In this document: positions 24,974 to 32,529 of the stretch, piece by piece
Numbering within the stretch: position 1 is the stretch's first letter
Layout: each line of letters begins with the position of its first letter
Assembly (NCBI GenBank): GCA_900752425.1
Contig: CAADVE010000115.1
Coordinates: forward strand, 1 to 41,912
Reading direction: 5' to 3'
Source of the DNA: an uncultured Collinsella sp.
Lineage (GTDB): Bacteria > Actinomycetota > Coriobacteriia > Coriobacteriales > Coriobacteriaceae
Length of the DNA: 41,912 nucleotides
Position numbers and translations under genes: made by a program
The notes under the pieces: model-generated
What the model was told of the DNA's origin: nothing
The model's database searches: none
Seen by the model: the letters and a program-made list of their open reading frames with translations, nothing else

Positions 24974-25217
24974 GATTTTTACTGTGATTGCATTGGCGAC
25001 GACTGTCGCTGCTGGTGCCTTTGCTGGCTATAAGATCGCGACAGACGATGAACTTCGAGGTCGTTTGCTTCGTAGTGCGCAAGATATTGTCGATACATCC
25101 AAGAAGAAAATGGATGTTATGACAGAAGATGTTGCCATGCGCACCGCTCAGGTAACGAAGAATCCCAAGATTAATCAAGGTTGGGTTAGCAACCAATGGG
25201 AAAATGTAGGTTATTAG
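24963..25217 (+). CDS. Small YtxH-like membrane protein
   Basis: An 84-residue protein with one N-terminal membrane segment (IFTVIALATTVAAGAFAGYKIA, about 5-25, written here as its span) and a charged helical tail, the layout of YtxH-like stress proteins. ATG at 24963 lies inside the end of parB (11-nt overlap) with AAGGAGG six nt upstream, so it is co-translated with parB. Function unknown; the linkage to parAB makes a role at the membrane near the origin conceivable, but this is inference. Confidence 0.75.
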   Translation: MRNRIFTVIALATTVAAGAFAGYKIATDDELRGRLLRSAQDIVDTSKKKMDVMTEDVAMRTAQVTKNPKINQGWVSNQWENVGY

Positions 25218-25246
25218 GTACCTAACAATTACTTAGCATATTATGA

Positions 25247-25287
25247 GGGGTCCTTGTCTAATTCACGAGGCAGGAACCCCTTATTTT
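25247..25287 (+). terminator. Terminator of the rsmG-parAB unit
   Basis: An imperfect 12-bp stem (25247-25258 with 25269-25280) ending in CCCC and followed by TTATTTT. Confidence 0.7.
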
Positions 25288-25342
25288 GACCGTAAAAAAT
25301 GGGACAGGTAGCAGCTGATTCAAAATTAAGCTCAATAAATGA

Positions 25343-25379
25343 AACGGCCACGGTTGCATATCCTGCAACCGTGGCCGTT
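25343..25379 (-). terminator. Terminator hairpin downstream of rlmN
   Basis: A perfect 16-bp stem (25343-25358 with 25364-25379, arm AACGGCCACGGTTGCA, 5-nt loop). On the minus strand it is followed by TCATTTATT, a weak T tract, so it may act in both directions. Confidence 0.65.
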
Positions 25380-25382
25380 CAA

Positions 25383-25398
25383 TGTTTCACATGAAACG
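25383..25398. other. Degenerate parS-like site
   Basis: TGTTTCACATGAAACG matches 14 of 16 parS positions. It lies between the rlmN terminator and the rlmN stop codon, intergenic, 2.2 kb from the main cluster. Confidence 0.5.
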
Positions 25399-25416
25399 TT
25401 TTGGGGTGCGACTCCC

Positions 25417-26469
25417 CTATGCGTTCTTCTGAACTTTGAAGCGCTGCTTCAGCTGTCCGCAGGCGGCGTCAATATCGTTACCACGGGAGTTACGAATCGT
25501 GGTCTCGATGCCACGGGACTCAAGACGACGCTGAAGATCCTCAACCTTATGAATCGGCGACGGCTTGAGCGGGCTACCCTCAATGTCGTTAAGCTGAATA
25601 AGGTTAACGTGGCACAGCGTTCCCTCGCAGAAGTCGCAGAGCGCCTGCATCTCGGGATTCGTATCGTTGACGCCTTCGATCATGGCATACTCATAGGTCG
25701 GGCGGCGGCCAGTCTTCTCGGTGTAGAGCTGAAGCGCCTCGTGAAGGCGAAGCAGTGTGTACTTCTTAACACCGGGCATGAGCTTGTTGCGCGTCGACTG
25801 GATGGCGGAATGCAGGGAAACGGCAAGCGTGAACTGCTCGGGGATATCGGCAAATTTGCGAATACCGGGAATAACGCCGCTGGTAGAGACGGTGAGGTGA
25901 CGAGCGCCGATACCGATGCCATCGGGGTCGTTGAGGATTCGCAGCGCCTTGAGAACCTCGTCGTAGTTGGCAAACGGCTCGCCCTGACCCATGAAGACGA
26001 CGCTCGTGGCACGCTCGCCAAAGTCGTTGGATACATGAAGTACCTGGTCGACGATCTCTTGAGCGGTCAGAGAGCGCTTGAGGCCGTTGAGACCGGTAGC
26101 GCAAAAGGCGCAGCCCATGCCACAGCCAGCCTGGGTGGAAACGCAGACGGAAAGCTTGTTACGACGGGGCATACCGACAGTCTCGACGGAAACGCCGTCG
26201 TGGTACTCGAGCAGATACTTGCGAGAGCCATCTTTGGAAACCTGCTTGGTTAGTTCAGTCGGCGTGTCAAAGGTAAAAGCCTCTTTAAGCTGCTCGCGGA
26301 AAGCCTTGGGAAGGTTGGTCATATCGTCAAACGAACAAACGTTCTTCTCGAAGACCCATTCGATGAGCTGCTTCGCGCGGAAGGTGGGCTGGCCAAGTTC
26401 GGCCACAAGGTCGCGAATATCGTTTTGGCTCAAGTCGCGAATGTCCTGAGATTTAGTCCTGGGATTCAT
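25417..26469 (-). CDS. rlmN: 23S rRNA A2503 / tRNA methyltransferase RlmN
   Basis: A 350-residue radical-SAM enzyme that methylates C2 of A2503 in 23S rRNA and A37 of some tRNAs. The cluster-binding cysteines are C116, C120 and C123 (CGMGCAFC). The family features GYHDGVSVET-like (LEYHDGVSVETVGMP), VVFMGQGEPFANYDEV and NDTNPEMQAL are in order. ATG at 26469 has AAAGG upstream. It is divergent from ddl with 85 bp between them, which must hold both promoters. Confidence 0.95.
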   Translation of the reverse strand: MNPRTKSQDIRDLSQNDIRDLVAELGQPTFRAKQLIEWVFEKNVCSFDDMTNLPKAFREQLKEAFTFDTPTELTKQVSKDGSRKYLLEYHDGVSVETVGMPRRNKLSVCVSTQAGCGMGCAFCATGLNGLKRSLTAQEIVDQVLHVSNDFGERATSVVFMGQGEPFANYDEVLKALRILNDPDGIGIGARHLTVSTSGVIPGIRKFADIPEQFTLAVSLHSAIQSTRNKLMPGVKKYTLLRLHEALQLYTEKTGRRPTYEYAMIEGVNDTNPEMQALCDFCEGTLCHVNLIQLNDIEGSPLKPSPIHKVEDLQRRLESRGIETTIRNSRGNDIDAACGQLKQRFKVQKNA

Positions 26470-26554
26470 GGAAGCCTTTCGATTTTGGGGAAACGTAGAG
26501 GGTATCGCTACAATATGGTATCAGCTGCAGAAATTATAGAGGAGGAGTCTGCCC

Positions 26555-27520
26555 ATGCCGGGTAAAAGCCTAGAGAACATGCACGTAGCGGTCTTGGCGG
26601 GCGGTCATTCCGCTGAGCGCGAGATCTCGCTCAATTCGGGAAAGAACGTCGTGGTTGCCTTGAAGGAGGCCGGCTACACTTCGGTGGAGCTGCTCGACAC
26701 GGCTACCGATGATTTTATGGTAACCATGGCGACCGGCGGCTTTGCCGTGGCGTTTATCGCCATGCACGGTGCCGGCGGCGAGGATGGCGCCATGCAGGGC
26801 GCCATGGAGACCCTGGGTATCCCCTACACGGCCTCGGGTGTGCTTGCCAGCGCCTGCGGTGCCGACAAGGAGGTCTCTAAGCTCCTGTACGCCAAGGCGG
26901 GCATTCCTGTTGCCCCCGGCCTTGCGCTCGAGGTGGGCGATGAAGTCGATATCGATCATATCGTCGAGGTTTGTGGCGAGCGCTGCTTTGTGAAGCCGGC
27001 CGTCAACGGTTCCAGCTATGGCATTTCCCTGGTCCATGAGCCCTCCGAGCTGCCCGCGGCAATCGCCAAGGCGTTTGAGTACGGCGACAAAGTGCTGGTC
27101 GAGAAGTGCATCGAGGGTACCGAGATCACCGTCGGTGTATACGGTGAAGATGACGTGCGCGCCCTGCCGATTGTCGAGATTCGTAAGCCCGAGGACTGCG
27201 AGTTCTACGATCTGGACGTGAAATATGTCGACCCTACGGACATCCATCGCATTCCGGCGCAGATTTCACCCGAGAACTACGCTCGTGCCCAGGAGCTTGC
27301 CTGTGCCGCTCACAAGGCGCTCGGTTGCCTGGGCATCTCGCGCAGCGATTTTATCGTGAGCGAGGACGGCCCCGTTATCCTCGAGACCAATACCATTCCC
27401 GGCATGACCGATACGTCGCTGTATCCGGATGAGATCCGCCACACCGACGACATGACGTTCCCGCAGGTCTGTGACAGCCTGATCCGTATGGGCCTTCGTC
27501 GAGCGGGCATTGCATGCTAA
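26555..27520 (+). CDS. ddl: D-alanine--D-alanine ligase
   Basis: A 321-residue ATP-grasp enzyme that makes the D-Ala-D-Ala end of peptidoglycan precursors. It shows VLAGGHSAEREISLNSG at the N terminus, FVKPAVNGSSYGISLV in the ATP-binding region and ETNTIPGMTDTSLYPDE at the active site. ATG at 26555 has a GAGGAGG run upstream. Its end overlaps the next gene's start by 7 nt. Confidence 0.95.
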   Translation: MPGKSLENMHVAVLAGGHSAEREISLNSGKNVVVALKEAGYTSVELLDTATDDFMVTMATGGFAVAFIAMHGAGGEDGAMQGAMETLGIPYTASGVLASACGADKEVSKLLYAKAGIPVAPGLALEVGDEVDIDHIVEVCGERCFVKPAVNGSSYGISLVHEPSELPAAIAKAFEYGDKVLVEKCIEGTEITVGVYGEDDVRALPIVEIRKPEDCEFYDLDVKYVDPTDIHRIPAQISPENYARAQELACAAHKALGCLGISRSDFIVSEDGPVILETNTIPGMTDTSLYPDEIRHTDDMTFPQVCDSLIRMGLRRAGIAC

Positions 27521-30408
27521 TCGAGGACGCGGTTTCGTCAGGAACGCCGCAGTTTGTCATCGACTCCTATGCCACGCTTGCCGAACGCGCCAAAACGCAG
27601 TCCTTCGGCCTTATCGAGGAAGATGTGATCGTCCTCGATACCGAGACCACAGGTCTTTCGGTGCAGGACAACGAGCTGATCGAGATCTCGGCGGCCCGTC
27701 TTTCGGGCCGCGAGATCGTCGACCGCTTCGATACCTTCGTGCATCCCAAGCAGCTGATTCCCGCCGAGATTACCGAGCTCACGAGCATTACAAATGCCGA
27801 TGTGGCAGATGCCCCGTCGGCCGTTGAGGCCGTCGCCGCTCTCGCCGATTTTGTCGGTGGTTGCCCGGTAATCGCACATAACGCCACGTTCGACCGCTCG
27901 TTTATCGAGTCGGTCAAAGGCGGCGTCAACGTGAGCGATATTTGGATCGATTCGCTGGCGCTGTCGCGCATCGCGCTTCCGCGCCTGGCCTCGCACAAGC
28001 TGTCTTTTATGGCCGATCTGTTTGGCTGTGACTCGGTATCACACCGTGCCAATGCCGACGTCGACGCCCTGTGTGGCGTATGGCGCGTGTTGCTCGTGGC
28101 ACTCACCGACTTGCCCCAGGGCCTCATGGCGCGCCTAGCCGACATGCATCCGGACGTGCCTTGGTCCTATCGTCCAATCTTCTCATTCTTGGCGGGGCAG
28201 AACCCTGGTTCTATCTTCTCTCTCAGCGCCGCTCGTGCTGACGTTCTCAAGGCCGATCGCGCCGACGATCGGGTGGACGCCGACGAACTGCCGGTACTCA
28301 AGATGCCGAGTCGTGAGGAGATTGAGGCAGACTATGCGCCAGGTGGCCTGGTCAATCGCATGTATCCCACCTACGAGCCGCGTGATGAGCAGATCGCGAT
28401 GGCGCTCGAGGTCCGCGATGCGCTGGTCACGGGCACTCATCGTGTAATTGAGGCGGGCACGGGCGTCGGCAAATCGATGGCCTATCTGGTGCCTTTTGCC
28501 GAGGCAGCACGCCGTAACAACATCACGGTTGGTATTGCGACCAAATCGAACAATCTTGCCGACCAGCTCATGTACCATGAGCTGCCAAAACTTGCCGAGC
28601 AACTGGACGGTGGTCTGTCATTTTGCGCTCTCAAGGGCTATGACCACTATCCGTGCCTGCGCAAGCTTGAGCGCATGAGCCGCGGCCAGGTCGAGATTAC
28701 CACCAAGCGCGATCCGGCGGACACGCTCACGGCGGTCGCGGTCATTATGGCGTACGTCTGCCAATCAGCCGATGGCGACCTCGACTCGCTCGGCATTCGG
28801 TGGCGCAGTGTCAACCGCCCCGACTTTACGACGGCCTCGCGCGAGTGTGCTCGTCGCCTCTGCCCGTTTTTCCCTGATAAATGTTTGGTCCACGGCGCTC
28901 GCCGTCGTGCGGCGCATGCCGACGTGGTGGTCACCAACCATTCACTGCTGTTCCGCAATGTTGCGGCCGAGGGCAGGATTTTACCTCCGATTCGTCATTG
29001 GGTAATCGACGAGGCCCATTCCATCGAGCGCGAGGCGCGCCGTCAGTGGGCGCGCGTGGTGTCGGCGGACGAATCACGCGTTCTGTTTGAGCGCCTGGGC
29101 GGCTCGACCACCGGCGCGCTAAGCCAGGTCTCCCGTGATTTGGCAACCTCCGAGGGCTCTACGCTCTATTTGGGCCTTACGGCCAAGGCGACATCGACGG
29201 TTGCGCGCGCGAGCATGGCAATCGCCGACGTGTTCGATGGCGTTCGCGAGCTCGGCCGCCGTGCCCGTGGGGGTTATGACAATGCCAATCTATGGATTGG
29301 CCCCGAGCTGCGCGAATCTGACGACTGGCATGATTTCTTACAGTCGGCCTACACTGCCATCGACGCATTGGAACAAGCTGACAAGAGCGTCGACGCGCTG
29401 GTGCAAGCCGTCGCCGCCGACAAGCCCGAGGTTGTTGTCGACCTGGGTGATATCTCGCGCCGCCTGCACGAGCTGGCTGAGAACCTCAAACTCATCATTG
29501 ATGGCACCGATGAACACTACGTGTATTCACTGCAGGTCAATCGCAGGTTGCGTGCCGGCGGAGAGTCAATGACCGCAGAGCGCATCGACATTGGCGAGGC
29601 CTTGGCAACCGAGTGGCTGCCCGAGGTTCACACGGCTATCTTTGCCTCGGCGACCATGACGGTGTCCAAAAGCTTTGAACACTTTAACCACGCAGTCGGC
29701 CTCGATCGCATCGGTGCTTCAACATCCTCATCGTTGCACTTGGACTCGAGCTACGACTTCGATTCGAACATGGCTGTAGTCGTTGCGGGCGATATCCCCG
29801 ATCCGCGCGATCGTGAGAGCTATCTTACGGCGCTCGAGCGCGTGCTGGTCGACGCCCATCTTGCCATGGGCGGATCGGTGCTCACACTGTTTACCAATCG
29901 GCGCGACATGGAAGACCTGTACGCCCGCGTTGAGCCCAAGATGGCCCGTGCGGGTCTGGAGCTCAACTGCCAGCAGCGCAACTCATCTCCTCGTCGCCTG
30001 CGCGACCGGTTTATCAACGAGCCGACCTCGTCGCTTTTTGCTCTTAAGGCCTTCTGGGAGGGGTTCGACGCCAGCGGCGAGACGCTGCGCTGCGTCATCA
30101 TTCCCAAGCTGCCGTTCTCGAGTCCCACGGACCCGCTCTCGTGCGAGCGCAACCTGCGCGAAGACCGCGCTTGGGCGCGCTATTCGCTGCCCGAGGCGGT
30201 GCTCGAGGTCAAGCAGGCGGCCGGCCGCCTTATCCGCTCGTCGACCGATTGCGGCGTGCTGATTCTGGCCGACCCGCGCCTGGTGACGAAGGGCTACGGA
30301 AAGAAGTTCTTAACGTCGCTGCCCACGAGCTCCTACCAGCGCATCGAATCGGCGCAGATCGGGCACTATCTGCAACTGTGGCGCGCACGCCACGAGCGGC
30401 GGCGCTAA
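27514..30408 (+). CDS. dinG: DnaQ-like exonuclease fused to DinG-family helicase
   Basis: A 964-residue protein with an N-terminal DEDDh 3'-5' exonuclease (LDTETTG, Asp42/Glu44; HNATFDRSF, Asp127; SHRANAD, His177 and Asp182) and a DinG/XPD-type superfamily 2 helicase. The helicase has AGTGVGKS (314-321), DEAH (499-502) and four cysteines suited to an iron-sulphur cluster (C381, C445, C450, C457). Firmicute DinG proteins share this fusion, and in some of them the helicase part is inactive; here the visible motifs are intact. ATG at 27514 overlaps ddl by 7 nt. The stop overlaps the convergent WYL gene by 3-4 nt, so no terminator separates them. Confidence 0.9.
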   Translation: MLIEDAVSSGTPQFVIDSYATLAERAKTQSFGLIEEDVIVLDTETTGLSVQDNELIEISAARLSGREIVDRFDTFVHPKQLIPAEITELTSITNADVADAPSAVEAVAALADFVGGCPVIAHNATFDRSFIESVKGGVNVSDIWIDSLALSRIALPRLASHKLSFMADLFGCDSVSHRANADVDALCGVWRVLLVALTDLPQGLMARLADMHPDVPWSYRPIFSFLAGQNPGSIFSLSAARADVLKADRADDRVDADELPVLKMPSREEIEADYAPGGLVNRMYPTYEPRDEQIAMALEVRDALVTGTHRVIEAGTGVGKSMAYLVPFAEAARRNNITVGIATKSNNLADQLMYHELPKLAEQLDGGLSFCALKGYDHYPCLRKLERMSRGQVEITTKRDPADTLTAVAVIMAYVCQSADGDLDSLGIRWRSVNRPDFTTASRECARRLCPFFPDKCLVHGARRRAAHADVVVTNHSLLFRNVAAEGRILPPIRHWVIDEAHSIEREARRQWARVVSADESRVLFERLGGSTTGALSQVSRDLATSEGSTLYLGLTAKATSTVARASMAIADVFDGVRELGRRARGGYDNANLWIGPELRESDDWHDFLQSAYTAIDALEQADKSVDALVQAVAADKPEVVVDLGDISRRLHELAENLKLIIDGTDEHYVYSLQVNRRLRAGGESMTAERIDIGEALATEWLPEVHTAIFASATMTVSKSFEHFNHAVGLDRIGASTSSSLHLDSSYDFDSNMAVVVAGDIPDPRDRESYLTALERVLVDAHLAMGGSVLTLFTNRRDMEDLYARVEPKMARAGLELNCQQRNSSPRRLRDRFINEPTSSLFALKAFWEGFDASGETLRCVIIPKLPFSSPTDPLSCERNLREDRAWARYSLPEAVLEVKQAAGRLIRSSTDCGVLILADPRLVTKGYGKKFLTSLPTSSYQRIESAQIGHYLQLWRARHERRR

Positions 30409-31322
30409 AGCGGACAGACGAGGGTTTTTGCCATATCGCACAGGCGCTTTGACAGGGCGGGGTCATCCAAGATGCGGATGGCTCCGCCCGCTGCGATTAC
30501 CTGGCTCAGTAGCCAACGCTCGGAGCCGTAATGCACGGTTACCGTTGCCATGTCTGCCCCGCCGCGCTCGATTAGGGTGATGCCGGCCCAGTCCAGATGC
30601 TCCGCCATATCGAATGGCATCAAGAGCTTTGCGCTGCGCTGCGTCCGGGCAAGGGAATCGTGGAGGGATGCGACGTCCGGTGTGTGAGGCACGACGGAGT
30701 CTTCCGTCAAGGCGAGTCCCTCGATTTTATCCATGCGATAGGTGCGCTGCTCATCGACCGCGATGTCCCAGGCAATCAGGTATGTTTGGTCGCCGTTTGC
30801 CGTAATGCGCAAGGGGTCGACCAGACGCTCACGTGGCCGTGCATCGTCCATCGAGCGATACGAGATGCGGCAGCGAACACCGTCCTGAATGGCGCAGCTC
30901 AGCTGCTGCCAGTGCGACCCGTGGTTGACGGTGTCAAAGACGCGCTGGTTATAGCCGAGCTCTTCGGGTAGAAGGGCATGTCGAATCCGAGCTGCCGTAT
31001 GCGGCTCGATCCCCAACGATTCAAGTTCATGGTTGAGCACAGCGCCCTCGGCGGCACTCAAGCGCAGCGGTAGCACACGCCCGGCGTCACCGGTGAGGAC
31101 CACACGCTCGCCGCGGCATTCGCAGATGATGCGCGCGCCCGATTCTCGGTCCGCGAGCGTCGAGACGATCTCGAGAATCTCGTCGAGCGATACCCCCGTG
31201 ATGTCAAAGCGACTGCAAATCTCGGTCCGTGTCATGCCGCTCTCGCCGGCGGCGTAGAGGGCCTCCATGATGTCGATGGCGCGCGAGAGTCTCTGCTCGC
31301 TGGTGAGTTTACGCACGGGCAT
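30405..31322 (-). CDS. WYL-domain transcriptional regulator (PafC-like position)
   Basis: A 305-residue regulator with an N-terminal winged helix (LSRAIDIMEALYAAGESGMTRTEICSRF) and a WYL domain (VRCRISYRSM ... DPLRITANGDQTYLIAWD ... RTYRMDKIEGL). The WYL domain is known to sense single-stranded nucleic acid or nucleotide signals. ATG at 31322 is chosen over the upstream TTG at 31343. It overlaps the end of the partner WYL gene by 14 nt. Paired WYL genes resemble PafB-PafC, the actinobacterial DNA-damage activator, and the neighbour is a repair-type helicase; both points are suggestive only. Confidence 0.82.
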   Translation of the reverse strand: MPVRKLTSEQRLSRAIDIMEALYAAGESGMTRTEICSRFDITGVSLDEILEIVSTLADRESGARIICECRGERVVLTGDAGRVLPLRLSAAEGAVLNHELESLGIEPHTAARIRHALLPEELGYNQRVFDTVNHGSHWQQLSCAIQDGVRCRISYRSMDDARPRERLVDPLRITANGDQTYLIAWDIAVDEQRTYRMDKIEGLALTEDSVVPHTPDVASLHDSLARTQRSAKLLMPFDMAEHLDWAGITLIERGGADMATVTVHYGSERWLLSQVIAAGGAIRILDDPALSKRLCDMAKTLVCPL

Positions 31323-32331
31323 ACTCGTGCACCGTCCTTTCAATGAGGTGGTTCCACGCCTGTTTGAGCGATTTGGGGGCCACGGGCCTCATGCCGTCCA
31401 TGGCGTGGGCCATGCAAAATGAGGCGCCGGCTTCAAGATCGCGCACGTCAACGGTCCAGGTCCATCCCACATCGGTGTGTACGAGCTCACCTCGCCCACG
31501 CGTGAGACCGTTGATCATATCGATCTGCGTCTGAGGGGCGAATGAGAACGTGGCTGCAACGGGCGGTCGGTCGGCAAAATCGAATTCAAAGAACAGGTAG
31601 TCGCTGAGGTTGAAGTCCGCGGGGATGACGTAGGCCTTCGAAGGACGCCAAGCGCGAACGATACGGTCGCAGCGGAATGTCCTGATGTCGTCGGTGACGT
31701 TGTCGAGGCCGCAGAAGTAAGCCACGCCCTCGCGCTCGAACATGCCGTAGACGCAGACGGTACGTTCTCTCTGCTCGCCGCGTCCGTTCTGATATAAAAA
31801 TCGCAGCGCGCATCGCTCGGCAAAGGCGCTCCAAACCGCATCGACGGTGGGAGAGCGGCTGATCGGCGCCTCGTCTACCGTCGTCCTGTCGGTGAGATAG
31901 GCAATCTTGGAGCGAATATCGGCAAGCGGTGCGGCAAAAGTGGATGAGCCGGCCGCTAGTGTCTGGTCGATGGCGTTGAGCAGGATATCGGCGTCGTCTG
32001 CGGTAATGAGGCCGCCTGCCGCAAACGTGTGCTCGCGGTCGATTGTCCACGAGCTTTCCTCGGTCTCCTGCGCGCCGGTGGGGCGAACCTCCTTGATTAA
32101 GATGCCGCGTTCGAGCAGCTTGTCACGATCGCGTCGAAACTTGCGCTTATCCGAGTCGATATTGCCCGAGCCATATCCCAGGTCAGAATCCAAGACGATC
32201 TGCTCGGTCGTCAGCGGTTCGGGGGAGCTATTGAGCACAAAGAAAAGATTGAGGATGCGCTGAGCCGTTTTATCGAAACTGGGCTCCGAATTTCCCTTTT
32301 TAATTGTCTCGGTCGTGTCGCTTGCCGTCAT
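31309..32331 (-). CDS. WYL-domain transcriptional regulator (PafB-like position)
   Basis: A 340-residue regulator. The N-terminal helix-turn-helix region is about 20-75 (TAQRILNLFFVLNSSPEPLT). The WYL domain contains LRFLYQNGRGEQRERTVCVYG, VAYFCGLDNVTDDIRTFRCDRI and a C-terminal WCX-like extension (ATFSFAPQTQ ... VGWTWTVDVRDLEAGASFC). ATG at 32331 has GAGGA four nt upstream. First of the two overlapping WYL genes; divergent from the M28-like gene across about 200 bp with no other feature seen. Confidence 0.82.
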   Translation of the reverse strand: MTASDTTETIKKGNSEPSFDKTAQRILNLFFVLNSSPEPLTTEQIVLDSDLGYGSGNIDSDKRKFRRDRDKLLERGILIKEVRPTGAQETEESSWTIDREHTFAAGGLITADDADILLNAIDQTLAAGSSTFAAPLADIRSKIAYLTDRTTVDEAPISRSPTVDAVWSAFAERCALRFLYQNGRGEQRERTVCVYGMFEREGVAYFCGLDNVTDDIRTFRCDRIVRAWRPSKAYVIPADFNLSDYLFFEFDFADRPPVAATFSFAPQTQIDMINGLTRGRGELVHTDVGWTWTVDVRDLEAGASFCMAHAMDGMRPVAPKSLKQAWNHLIERTVHEYARA

Positions 32332-32529
32332 AGAGTCCTCGCATGAGAAGGTGGTTTGCTGCCATGATTTTAGTCCGATATGGAGATTAGGCTATATCCT
32401 TGTCCGCTCGGGGCGTTAAGATGGCCCGAATTCGGTCGTTTGCGCTCGCTCGGGGTATACTTTCGACTATATACGGTTCTAATGTGCATGCATTGGGCCT
32501 ATTTGTCGGATAATGGATGTGGAGCGCAC

